NCBI RefSeq assembly: GCF_000010165.1
Contig: NC_012491.1
Span: 3,975,501-4,039,500 of the forward strand
Direction: 5' to 3'
Origin: Brevibacillus brevis NBRC 100599
GTDB lineage: Bacteria > Bacillota > Bacilli > Brevibacillales > Brevibacillaceae
Length of the DNA: 64,000 nucleotides
Shown here: positions 56,438 to 64,000 of the stretch, piece after piece
Layout of the letters: every line of letters starts with the position of its first letter
Position numbering within the stretch: the stretch's first letter is position 1
Notes under the pieces: model-generated
Database searches by the model: none
Told to the model about the DNA's origin: nothing
The model's input: the letters and a program-made list of their open reading frames with translations, nothing else
Made by a program: the position numbers and the translations under genes

Positions 56438-57697
56438 CTATTCGACCCAGCTTTCCAAGTAGGATTTTTGCGCATCTGTCAATTTGTCGATTCCGATGTT
56501 CAGAGCTTCTAATTTGTACTGAGCCACCATTTGATCCAACTCGAATGGTACGTTCAGCACTTTTTTGCCAATGTTTTTGTACTGTTCATTGACATAAGCC
56601 AAGGATACCGCTTGCAAAGCAAAGGTCATATCCATGATTTCAGCCGGATGTCCGTCACCAGCAGCCAGGTTCACGAGGCGGCCTTCTGCGAGCAGATACA
56701 CTTTTCGACCATCAGTCAAGACAAATTCTTCAATATCTTTACGCACAATACGGGAAGAAGTCGACATGGCATTCAGGTCAACCTTGTTTACTTCGACATC
56801 GAAGTGACCTGCGTTGGACAAGATTGCGCCATCTTTCATCACAGCAAAATGCTCTTTGCTGATGATATCGCGGTTACCTGTCACTGTTACGAAGTAGTCA
56901 CCATGCTTCGCAGCTTCGAGCATTGGCATTACTTCAAATCCATCCATGTAAGCTTCTACCGCTTTGATTGGGTCGATTTCGGTTACGATTACTTTTGCGC
57001 CCAAACCTTTTGCACGCATTGCTACACCTTTACCGCACCAGCCATAGCCAGCTACCACAACTGTTTTACCAGCAACAACGAGGTTTGTTGTACGGTTGAT
57101 ACCATCCCATACGGATTGACCAGTACCATAGCGGTTGTCGAACAAGTATTTGCAGAATGCATCGTTTACGGCAACCATTGGGAACTCCAGCTTGCCTTCT
57201 TTCTCCAACGCTTTCAGGCGCAAAATACCTGTTGTCGTTTCTTCTGCACCACCGCGCACTTGAGACAGCAGATCACGGCGCTCGCTATGCAAAATAGTAA
57301 TCAGGTCGCCACCGTCATCAATGATCAGGTCAGGACGAGTTTCCAGCGTTTTGATCAGATGCTCTTTGTATTCAGCAGGATCTGGATTGTATTTCGCAAA
57401 TACGCGGATACCGTCTTCCACCAATGCTGCACAAATATCATCTTGCGTGGACAGCGGGTTGGAACCGGTAATGGTTACTTCAGCGCCACCAGCTTGAACT
57501 ACTTTTGCCAGATAAGCTGTTTTTGCTTCCAAGTGCAAGGAGATCGCAACTTTCAGGCCTGCAAACGGCTGCTCTTTTTCAAAGCGCTCACGAATGCGGT
57601 TTAAGACAGGCATGTGTTCTTTTACCCAATCAATTTTCAGATGGCCGTTGTGCGCCAACGCCATATCTTTTACGATGCTTTCAGATACTGTGTTCAT
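56438..57697 (-). CDS. ahcY: S-adenosylhomocysteine hydrolase
   Basis: A protein of 419 residues with the N-terminal HLEAKTAYLAKVVQAGGAEV, DDGGDL, substrate Lys/Asp region and NAD-binding VVVAGYGWCGKGVAMRAKGL then GAKVIVTEIDP. It ends TDAQKSYLESWVE, without the KPxxYRY C-terminal extension of eukaryotic-type enzymes, as in thermophile and archaeal forms. It splits SAH to adenosine and homocysteine. Many Bacillus use the Pfs/LuxS route instead. Own terminator; GGAGG precedes the ATG. Confidence 0.95.
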   Translation of the reverse strand: MNTVSESIVKDMALAHNGHLKIDWVKEHMPVLNRIRERFEKEQPFAGLKVAISLHLEAKTAYLAKVVQAGGAEVTITGSNPLSTQDDICAALVEDGIRVFAKYNPDPAEYKEHLIKTLETRPDLIIDDGGDLITILHSERRDLLSQVRGGAEETTTGILRLKALEKEGKLEFPMVAVNDAFCKYLFDNRYGTGQSVWDGINRTTNLVVAGKTVVVAGYGWCGKGVAMRAKGLGAKVIVTEIDPIKAVEAYMDGFEVMPMLEAAKHGDYFVTVTGNRDIISKEHFAVMKDGAILSNAGHFDVEVNKVDLNAMSTSSRIVRKDIEEFVLTDGRKVYLLAEGRLVNLAAGDGHPAEIMDMTFALQAVSLAYVNEQYKNIGKKVLNVPFELDQMVAQYKLEALNIGIDKLTDAQKSYLESWVE

Positions 57698-57780
57698 GTA
57701 CGGATGGACCTCCTTTTATCTCATAAAGCAACCTTGTCTATCATATCATACGCAAGTTCAACCATCATCAGTTTTTCCAA

Positions 57781-58677
57781 TTATTTTCCTATTAGCGGTA
57801 GTTTACGCTCCGCGGTTTCTACCGTAAGTAGCTCCAAAAAGCGCAACAAAGCCTGCGGCATCCATTTCTTTTTATGGTAGACCAACTGTCGGAAAACACG
57901 GATATCCGGATGGGAAAACGAGAGTATTACTAGTGTACCATTTTTTACTTCTTCTTGTACGACAATTTTCGGAAGTAACGCAATTCCTAAATCATAGGCA
58001 ACGCATTGTTTAATCGCTTCCAGACTGCCAAATTCAAAAGAAGATTCCACGGTGGCGCCGGCTTCACGTAACACCGATTCCATCATCCCGCGGTAACTGC
58101 ATCCCTTTTCTGTAAAAATCCAGGTTTCTCCGGTAAAATCATGGGTTTCTACCTTCTCTTTTTTCACAAGCGGATGGGTAGGGGCAGCAACAACAACTAG
58201 TTTTTCCTCACCTAAAACGACATTTTCCAGCTCAGATTGATCTTGTAGCCAATCGAGCACAAAAGCGAAATCGAACTTTCCTTCCTTTACTCCCTGCCTC
58301 AAGTCTTGGCAGATACCCGGTGCAAGCATGATCCGCATACGCGGCTGCTCCAAGCGGAATTTTTGCAAATAAGGAGGTAAATAAAAGGCTGCCAATGACT
58401 CCACTGTTCCGATACGCAACGTTCCTGCCAGTTGCGCTTGCTCTGACAGATTCGCTTTTGCCTCATCTAATACAGCTTGTAGCTGTTCGCTGTAGCCTAG
58501 AAGCACTTCGCCTGCATGGGTAAGCCTGATCTTTTTGCCCCAACGCTCGAATAGGCTGACACCGAACTCCGACTCCAGATTTTGAATTTGGGTCGTCACA
58601 CTCGACTGCGCGTAACCCAGCACTTCTGCTGCACGAGTAAAGCTTTGGCATTTTGCTACTTCACGGAAGGTTTGCAA
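57781..58677 (-). CDS. LysR-family transcriptional regulator
   Basis: A protein of at least 298 residues. The winged helix-turn-helix is FTRAAEVLGYAQSSVTTQIQ then NLESEFGVSLFERWG; the rest is the effector-binding domain (GTLRIGTVESLAAFYLPPYL). The listed start is TTG at 58677 without a ribosome binding site. An in-frame CTG at 58692 with GAGGGGGG just upstream would add DTRYL and give the normal LysR start, so it may be the true one. It diverges from an amino-acid exporter gene with a 130-bp shared region containing a palindrome. Confidence 0.9.
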   Translation of the reverse strand: MQTFREVAKCQSFTRAAEVLGYAQSSVTTQIQNLESEFGVSLFERWGKKIRLTHAGEVLLGYSEQLQAVLDEAKANLSEQAQLAGTLRIGTVESLAAFYLPPYLQKFRLEQPRMRIMLAPGICQDLRQGVKEGKFDFAFVLDWLQDQSELENVVLGEEKLVVVAAPTHPLVKKEKVETHDFTGETWIFTEKGCSYRGMMESVLREAGATVESSFEFGSLEAIKQCVAYDLGIALLPKIVVQEEVKNGTLVILSFSHPDIRVFRQLVYHKKKWMPQALLRFLELLTVETAERKLPLIGK

Positions 58678-58740
58678 ATAACGAGTATCCAGATTCCCCC
58701 CTCATTTCATCGAAAAAATCGATTTGAATCATCTAATATT

Positions 58741-58769
58741 ATAGATAACTCCGATAATTATGTCTATGC
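58741..58769. promoter_or_regulatory. LysR-type operator and exporter -10 region
   Basis: ATAGATAA and TTATGTCTAT mirror each other around CTCCGATAA (58741-58767), with the T-N11-A form of LysR boxes. TATGCT (58764-58769) could be the -10 for the rightward exporter; its -35 is poor, as at activator-dependent promoters. Confidence 0.5.
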
Positions 58770-58821
58770 TACACTTCAGTTATCAACGACAAGGTAAGTA
58801 AAAAAAGTGAGGGATCTACCT

Positions 58822-60084
58822 ATGGGGAAATTATCCACGCAAGCCCCCGGTCTAGCTAAAACTCTGCGACTTCCACAGATCGTCGCCTTATACATCGGGG
58901 CTGTGATCGGTTCCGGCGTATTGCTCATCCCTGGACTCGCAGCTGAGAAGGCTGGCCCTGCTTCCATTTTAGCTTGGCTCGTCATGTCTATTCTCGTCCT
59001 GCCCATGGCCATTACGATGGGGCTGTTATCTGCTCGTTATCCGAGCTCAGGCGGAGTCTCTACATTTGTACGGACAGCGTACGGAGATCGATTCGGAAAC
59101 ATGGTTGGCTGGTTCTTTCTCTTATCTGTCCCGATTGGCGCACCGATTCTGAGTGTGACAGGGGCCAACTACATTGCCATCCTGCTGAACTGGAGTGAGT
59201 CGCAAGTATATGTGGCGGCTGGTCTGCTTCTTCTCGCTGTCCTTATGATGAATGTTGTAGGCTTGCATGTAGCTGCACGTGTCCAAACCGTTGTTGTCTC
59301 GCTGATTATCACGATTTTGATTTTGGCCGTTGTCGCCAGCATTCCACATGCCTCCGTCACTCACTTTACCCCTTTTTTGCCAAACGGTTGGCTAAGTGTC
59401 GTGCAAGCAGCAGGTCTAATGTTCTGGTGCTTCATTGGGTGGGAAGCCGTGACGCATCTCTCAGAGGAATTCGTCGATCCTGCAAAAAACGCGATTCGCG
59501 GTGTTTTGTGGAGTGCGGGAATCGTCGCTCTCTTGTATTTTGCCGTAGCCTTTATGACTGTGGCTACGCATAGCTACGGAGGCGGTATCTCGGCTGCCTC
59601 GCTCAGTGTCATGGTTCAACTCTCCTTAGGACCGATCGGCGGGTGGATTGTAGCTGTAACCGCCTTGTTCATTTGTATCGCAACAGCCAACGCTTACATT
59701 GGAGCTGCGTCGCGCATCGCCTATTCGTTGGCCCAAGAAAAGATCGCTCCTCGCTGGTTTGGCACTCTCCACGCAAAATACCGGACACCAACCGGCGGAC
59801 TTCTGTTTCTCTCCCTTTGTTTTGTCGTCGTTCTTGGCGTACTCTATTTCGACGTGATCGACTTGTCGAGACTCATCGAGCTGCCCAATGCTACCTTTTT
59901 TGCGACTTACATCGGCGGGTGTCTAGCTGGAGTCCGGCTCTTGCACAATAGTCGCGTAGGCAGAATCGCTTCCTGGACTTCTCTCGTGTGTACAGTAGGA
60001 CTCTATCCTTTTTTGGGGTGGTCCGCTCTCTATCCGCTTTTGATTGCACTCGTGCTTTTTATCTGCCAAAAACGTCATACCTGA
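58822..60084 (+). CDS. APC-family amino-acid exporter (YjeH-like)
   Basis: A protein of 420 residues with about 12 membrane helices, beginning LRLPQIVALYIGAVIGSGVL (the APC helix-1 GS/A-G motif) and containing FWCFIGWEAVTHLSEEF (helix 6). It is closest in pattern to YjeH, which exports methionine and branched-chain amino acids. ATG at 58822 follows GTGAGGG by 9 nt. Divergent from the LysR gene that probably controls it. The proximity to ahcY suggests, without proof, a link to methionine. Confidence 0.87.
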   Translation: MGKLSTQAPGLAKTLRLPQIVALYIGAVIGSGVLLIPGLAAEKAGPASILAWLVMSILVLPMAITMGLLSARYPSSGGVSTFVRTAYGDRFGNMVGWFFLLSVPIGAPILSVTGANYIAILLNWSESQVYVAAGLLLLAVLMMNVVGLHVAARVQTVVVSLIITILILAVVASIPHASVTHFTPFLPNGWLSVVQAAGLMFWCFIGWEAVTHLSEEFVDPAKNAIRGVLWSAGIVALLYFAVAFMTVATHSYGGGISAASLSVMVQLSLGPIGGWIVAVTALFICIATANAYIGAASRIAYSLAQEKIAPRWFGTLHAKYRTPTGGLLFLSLCFVVVLGVLYFDVIDLSRLIELPNATFFATYIGGCLAGVRLLHNSRVGRIASWTSLVCTVGLYPFLGWSALYPLLIALVLFICQKRHT

Positions 60085-60085
60085 A

Positions 60086-60124
60086 AGAAAAAAAGGCTGG
60101 GGTCGTGTCCCAGCCTTCTTTTCT
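60086..60124. terminator. Bidirectional terminator between the exporter and SLH genes
   Basis: AAGGCTGGG and CCCAGCCTT arms with A-rich and T-rich flanks between two convergent stops. Confidence 0.88.
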
Positions 60125-61176
60125 TATTCATCTTTTCCAATCAGCCGAAACGTTTTGCCATCACTGGAGGTGAGGTAAAACGTACGATCAACACTTCCGC
60201 CCAAATCTCCTGCGTAATATTGAATCGTCATTCTATATTTATTCATTCCGATTTTGGCAAAGTACATCAGCTCATTAAACTGCGGAAACCGGACATAATC
60301 ATACACTTCATACTGCATAAACGAAAAATGCTCGCGTAAAAATGATTCGCTCACAGCGAGATTGTTTTTCTTTACATACGCGACCAAGTCATCATAGCGA
60401 CGAATCTTTTGCTTATCCATCACGTCACCTACAAATGACGAGACTGCTTGTGTCATTGCCTTTTTCTCGCTCTCCGATACGTTGCCAGGGTACAGCTCAT
60501 CGATTTTTGTTTCCAAACGATTTAACAGGACGACTGCCTGTGCTCTGTTGATTTTGTCATCAGGACGAAAGCTTCCATCTGGAAAGCCTGCCAAAATCCC
60601 CATTTTGTAGGCAGGGTAGACCGTCATCACCTGTGTTTCATTTTCGACCGAAAGATCCGTGAAAAATTTTGCAGTCGTTCCCCGATATTTTTCCCCTTCT
60701 GATTGATGCCCGATGGCCGCCAGCAAGGTTCTTGCCGCTTCCAACCGTGTCATGCTTTCCGTCGGTTTCCCGGATGGCATAATACCCGCTGAAGCTAAAT
60801 GGTGATAGGTTTTTTCCGACCAACGTCCCGCAGCAGCCTGCAAGTAGGTCTCTTTGATATAGCTTTCAGGCTCATGGCCTGTGAAGGAAGGTATGACGCG
60901 TTCAATCAGGGATAAAAACTGTTCTTGCGTCACCGTTTGCTCTGGCTTAAAGGTTCCGTCGGGAAAACCTTTGATCAATCCTTTTTTGGTAGCAATCCCT
61001 ATTTCCTTTGCCGCCCAATGTCCATTTGTGTCGATAAATGCAGGGGAATTGGCCACGTATTCTTCCCGTGCGTCGGCCTTTTTCATTCCTACGGTTGCTA
61101 TGCCCGTCAATAAAACCGACAAGCTAACAACTAGTAGAGTGGCTTTTTTCCCGATTTGTTGTAATGTAATCTGCAT
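60124..61176 (-). CDS. S-layer-homology (SLH) domain surface protein
   Basis: A protein of 350 residues. A signal peptide (KKATLLVVSLSVLLTGIATV, cleavage after about residue 36) is followed by three SLH repeats: FIDTNGHWAAKEIGIATKKG with GFPDGTFKPEQTVTQEQF; a middle one with RWSEKTYHHLASAGIMPSG; and FFTDLSVENETQ with ILAGFPDGSFRPDDKINRAQ. The last 130 residues are a unique domain. SLH repeats bind pyruvylated wall polymer, so it sits on the wall. ATG at 61176 follows AAAGGTGG. Confidence 0.92.
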   Translation of the reverse strand: MQITLQQIGKKATLLVVSLSVLLTGIATVGMKKADAREEYVANSPAFIDTNGHWAAKEIGIATKKGLIKGFPDGTFKPEQTVTQEQFLSLIERVIPSFTGHEPESYIKETYLQAAAGRWSEKTYHHLASAGIMPSGKPTESMTRLEAARTLLAAIGHQSEGEKYRGTTAKFFTDLSVENETQVMTVYPAYKMGILAGFPDGSFRPDDKINRAQAVVLLNRLETKIDELYPGNVSESEKKAMTQAVSSFVGDVMDKQKIRRYDDLVAYVKKNNLAVSESFLREHFSFMQYEVYDYVRFPQFNELMYFAKIGMNKYRMTIQYYAGDLGGSVDRTFYLTSSDGKTFRLIGKDE

Positions 61177-61283
61177 CCCGAGTACCACCTTTCCCCAAAA
61201 ACAATCCATTACTACTAATACGCAGAATTTGTCGGAAAAGTTTCGGCATAATTGGAAGAAAAGTTTTCCATCTCCTTAAACAA

Positions 61284-61326
61284 CAAAAAAATAGTCGGGT
61301 CCACTTCTAGGACGATCCGACTATTT
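61284..61326 (-). terminator. Intrinsic terminator of bshC
   Basis: AAAATAGTCGG and CCGACTATTTT arms on the minus strand running into a T-run, 12 bp beyond the bshC stop. Confidence 0.88.
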
Positions 61327-61337
61327 TGCGCTGCAAT

Positions 61338-62960
61338 TTACAGGTAATAAAGTTGATGAGTACCATCATGCGCGAATGGCGCATCTACTAATCGGTCAAT
61401 CAAACCAAGACCATACTTATTTGCAAACGGGAAAAACGAATGCTTTCTTTCTTGCAGCCCACCTTCGGGCAACAAAGCGGTCTCAATTCGTTGGACGCGC
61501 ACGTGCTCTACGTCATCCTTTTGCTGTAGCGAACGAATCAGACGCTCTTCCAAAAAGGAGACTTGCTCTAACAGCAGCTTACTATTTTTCTCAGCCAGAC
61601 CACGCAATCCGCCATCCAGAGAAACGACTTCCTCTACCAACGGACGATAGATCGACATCATCGACTCCCGTGCCGAAGCGAATTGCTGCTCCAGTGGATG
61701 TGGCGCCTGGTTTTTGGACCACTCGGTTTTCCAAGCGGCGAAATCAGTCAAGACTCGTTCAACAGAAAGCCCCAAGCTATCCAGCAGTCTCAGTTGAGCA
61801 CCTTCCACAAGGGTAATGGACATACGAGGCAATACGATCGGCATCTGCATCCCGAATAGCTCGAATACCTCCCGATAAAACGCCCAGTACGAAATCTCGC
61901 CCGGACCTCCAATGAAGGCAAGCGTAGGAAACAGATGCTCCTGCATCAACCCACGGGTTACAACATTTGTACTAAAACGCTCCGGGGAATCTGCGACCTG
62001 CTTGAGCAATTCATCGCGACTGTAAGCACGTCTCCGATTGATGAAGCGCTCTCCGTGACGTTCCAGCAGCAATCGATCATCGCCCTCATAGACGAACAGA
62101 TTGGCCTGATGCTCTTCCACTTGCAATTGAAGCGGATAGCCAGCAGTTGAAATCCGATCCGCTGCCCGCAGCAACACCTTCGTCAATTGCTCATTGTTTT
62201 CAATGATCTGTGAAAAAATGGGTTGCTGTAGTTCACGAACGAACGGCAACGAGGATTCAACCAGAACGAGACCGTGCTTGCCAAACATTTTTGCCATCAA
62301 GCGGGCAAACCACTCTGCGACTGTGCGCGAATCTGCCGCAGTCTGCGTCAGCAACTCACGAATCTGTTTGGTTTCGGCAGTCTCTGTTTGTCCCTGGAAA
62401 AACTTCTCCAGGAACTGCGTACACAGCTCAGGGTCCAAGGGTAGCGTACTTACCGATTGGCGGCCCTTTTTGTTCAGAGCCAGTCGCTCTTTATGCAGGC
62501 GCTTTCCATCGTCCGCTCCCCAGTACACATGATCGATCTCATCGATGTCATGGTCTTCGCCAGCAATCCAGAACACCGGAATGACGTTCGCCTGAAGCTC
62601 GGCAGACAACCTCTTCGCTGCCTGGATCAGATGAACAGCTTTGTTGACCGTATAGAGTGGTCCACCCAGAACTCCTGCTTGCTGACCGCCGATGACCACA
62701 TAGGTGTCCGGCCGTTTGAGCAACTCGATATTTTTCAGTGCTTCAGGGTGAGAGCCCATCTCTTTATTAAAACGATATAAACCTTCCACGAGCTGGTTCC
62801 GGTGAGGATAGGATTGACTTTGGAGCCATTCCACGCGTTCTCGGTAGGACTGTTCACGGTAGGGATTATGCGCAAAAAACTGTAATGCAGAGGCATTTTG
62901 CTGCTGGTACTCCTGTGCCAGCGGATTCGCCAATGGAAGCGCAAGACATTCAACATTCAT
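61338..62960 (-). CDS. bshC: Bacillithiol synthase BshC (cysteine-adding enzyme)
   Basis: A protein of 540 residues, the usual length. Characteristic blocks are VVIGGQQAGVLGGPLYTVNK, PVFWIAGEDHDIDEIDHVYW (the ExHD-type active region) and LFPTLAFIGGPGEISYWAFY. It joins Cys to GlcN-malate in the last step of bacillithiol synthesis. In B. subtilis bshC (yllA) is immediately upstream of mraZ; here four genes intervene. Confidence 0.96.
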   Translation of the reverse strand: MNVECLALPLANPLAQEYQQQNASALQFFAHNPYREQSYRERVEWLQSQSYPHRNQLVEGLYRFNKEMGSHPEALKNIELLKRPDTYVVIGGQQAGVLGGPLYTVNKAVHLIQAAKRLSAELQANVIPVFWIAGEDHDIDEIDHVYWGADDGKRLHKERLALNKKGRQSVSTLPLDPELCTQFLEKFFQGQTETAETKQIRELLTQTAADSRTVAEWFARLMAKMFGKHGLVLVESSLPFVRELQQPIFSQIIENNEQLTKVLLRAADRISTAGYPLQLQVEEHQANLFVYEGDDRLLLERHGERFINRRRAYSRDELLKQVADSPERFSTNVVTRGLMQEHLFPTLAFIGGPGEISYWAFYREVFELFGMQMPIVLPRMSITLVEGAQLRLLDSLGLSVERVLTDFAAWKTEWSKNQAPHPLEQQFASARESMMSIYRPLVEEVVSLDGGLRGLAEKNSKLLLEQVSFLEERLIRSLQQKDDVEHVRVQRIETALLPEGGLQERKHSFFPFANKYGLGLIDRLVDAPFAHDGTHQLYYL

Positions 62961-63019
62961 GCAAGCTCACCTTTCTTCGGGCCATGGTCAACCAAAATTA
63001 TAACATGCTCCACAGCCAC

Positions 63020-63052
63020 AAAAAACAAGACAACCCACTTTAATGGGTTGTC
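63020..63052 (-). terminator. Intrinsic terminator of the XRE-cupin gene
   Basis: GACAACCCA and TGGGTTGTC arms on the minus strand followed by TTGTTTTTTG, 32 bp beyond the stop. Confidence 0.8.
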
Positions 63053-63083
63053 AAAGTGTAATACAAGCTTGTTTGCGCTTGCA

Positions 63084-63641
63084 TTAAAATTGCGGTGGGT
63101 TGACGGACCAGATTAACAAAGCTTCCGTTTCTCCTGTATTTTCGATTGAGTGCGTTTTACTGCTGTCAAATGAAATACTGTCTCCTGCTTCCAATACATG
63201 CTCTTCATCGTTGAAGCGTGCTGTCACACTTCCAGTGATGACCGTGAAGCACTCTTCTCCCTCTGACTGCACGAACTTGTCAACAGCCATTTCTCCAGGC
63301 ATCAGTCGCACTTCCAGCATCCCCAGCTTGGCACTACCTCCCATCGAGAGTAGCGAATAAGTGCCCGTCGATTCAGGAAAGACCAGTTGTCTGCGTTTTT
63401 GCAAGCGAGTCACATGCACCTGCTTTTGATCAATATCTTCGAAAAAATGAATGATGGGTGACTCCAGAGCTTTGGTGATTTTCCACAGCGAATCCAGTGA
63501 CGGCTGCGAAATTCCACGCTCTACTTGGCTCAGCAAACCTTTGCTCAACCCTGTCTTTCCTGCCATAATTTCCAAGGTAAAGCCGCGTTCTTTCCGAATC
63601 ATTCGAATCTTATGACCGATGGTCTCGATGGGAAGTCGCAT
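63084..63641 (-). CDS. XRE-family regulator with C-terminal cupin domain
   Basis: A protein of 185 residues: helix-turn-helix (GFTLEIMAGKTGLSKGLLSQ then VERGISQPSLDSLWKITKAL) and a cupin (MAVDKFVQSEGEECFTVITG, LEAGDSISFDSSKTHSIENT). This class (SutR/PuuR-like) senses small metabolites, often polyamines or sulfur compounds; the ligand is not deducible. ATG at 63641 follows GAAGG; the same frame extends upstream without family sequence. Confidence 0.9.
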   Translation of the reverse strand: MRLPIETIGHKIRMIRKERGFTLEIMAGKTGLSKGLLSQVERGISQPSLDSLWKITKALESPIIHFFEDIDQKQVHVTRLQKRRQLVFPESTGTYSLLSMGGSAKLGMLEVRLMPGEMAVDKFVQSEGEECFTVITGSVTARFNDEEHVLEAGDSISFDSSKTHSIENTGETEALLIWSVNPPQF

Positions 63642-63693
63642 AGTTCCAACCTTCTTTCTTATCGGAATAAATACGATATGTATCAACAGTGCT

Positions 63694-64000
63694 TTACACG
63701 ACACCCATCGTTTTGATAATTCCGGTCGTAAACAGCACTATGTAGACGATTCCAAACCAGAGAAACGACAATCGCCAGGCTGAAAATCCTACCTTTTTGA
63801 GGGAGAGCCGCCCCTTCAACTTCATCTGTACCCACCCAAGGAGCATGATTACCACCAGGTAAAAACAGATTACCCACCACCAAGCGGAAAATGCCTCGGG
63901 CCAAATCAGTTCGTAAGTGGAAACGGCAGAGCGAATCACCAAAAGATTCGTGATATTTATCGCGAAGCGGCCTGCCAATTTCTTGTTCCGCGTCATTCCA
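63694..64000 (-). CDS. DUF3397-like membrane protein, 5' end outside window
   Basis: At least 102 codons are open to the window edge. Three hydrophobic helices are visible (WWWVICFYLVVIMLLGWV and FLWFGIVYIVLFTTGIIKTM among them), preceded by TRNKKLAGRFAINITNLLVI. That pattern follows the first helix in DUF3397 proteins, so the ATG at 63996 is probably internal and the true start lies beyond 64000. DUF3397 genes are neighbours of bshC in several Bacillales. Function unknown. Confidence 0.65.
   Translation of the reverse strand, partial: GMTRNKKLAGRFAINITNLLVIRSAVSTYELIWPEAFSAWWWVICFYLVVIMLLGWVQMKLKGRLSLKKVGFSAWRLSFLWFGIVYIVLFTTGIIKTMGVV

Noticed and set aside
56531..57604. 357-codon plus-strand frame opposite ahcY
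   Set aside because: Antisense shadow; no start signals and no recognisable domain.

Overview
The window looks like a chromosomal segment from an endospore-forming Gram-positive bacterium of the Brevibacillus/Paenibacillaceae type. That is an inference from gene content and order: a division and cell-wall (dcw) cluster joined to spoIIGA-sigE-sigG, a gerP spore-coat operon, squalene-hopene cyclase, bacillithiol synthesis (bshC), DAP-type MurE, an Ile T-box and Shine-Dalgarno sites of the GGAGG type. No rRNA, tRNA or CRISPR array was seen. Many starts are TTG or GTG. Start codons were chosen here by ribosome binding site and family alignment.

Left part (1-15.4 kb). A PspA-DUF350-DUF4178 envelope-stress operon reads leftward from a perfect SigW-type promoter. 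To its right is an accessory stretch (about 1.84-7.69 kb): a nucleotidyltransferase, a GNAT-MFS pair, and a lactonase-like metallo-hydrolase divergent from an HxlR regulator. The two ends of this stretch carry direct copies, 109 bp long, of the topB 3' end. This is the footprint expected of an element inserted into the end of topB, although no integrase remains. The GNAT-MFS pair has a 340-nt leader with a 26-codon reading frame, three tandem intrinsic terminators and a mutually exclusive pairing between two of them. Next come topB, a DUF2515 gene, shc, and gerPABCDEF with a SigK-like promoter. A second gerPD-like gene lies divergent to the gerP operon.

Middle (15.5-25.4 kb). Rifampicin phosphotransferase, an Hsp20-type protein, an LCP cell-wall ligase, a thioredoxin-reductase-like flavoprotein lacking the CxxC pair with a ytkD-like Nudix hydrolase, and a leftward operon of ylyA/yteA-like DksA protein, enolase-superfamily enzyme and MFS transporter.

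Right part (25.6-64 kb). Almost everything reads leftward in the classic Bacillales order: (DUF3397)-XRE/cupin-bshC, then an interruption (SLH protein, amino-acid exporter with divergent LysR, ahcY), then mraZ-rsmH-ftsL-pbpB-spoVD-murE-mraY-murD-spoVE-murG-murB-murA-divIB-ylxW-ylxX-sbp-ftsA-ftsZ, spoIIGA-sigE-sigG, ylmC-ylmD-ylmE-sepF-ylmG-ylmH-divIVA, and T-box-controlled ileS. These genes make peptidoglycan precursor, build the septum, switch the machinery to sporulation and position the division site. Regulatory sites visible here include a 10-bp-spaced MraZ-type box array, a spoIIG-type long-spacer promoter, a SigF-like site before sigG, an intrinsic terminator between ftsL and pbpB, and a perfect inverted repeat that would mask the spoVD ribosome binding site.
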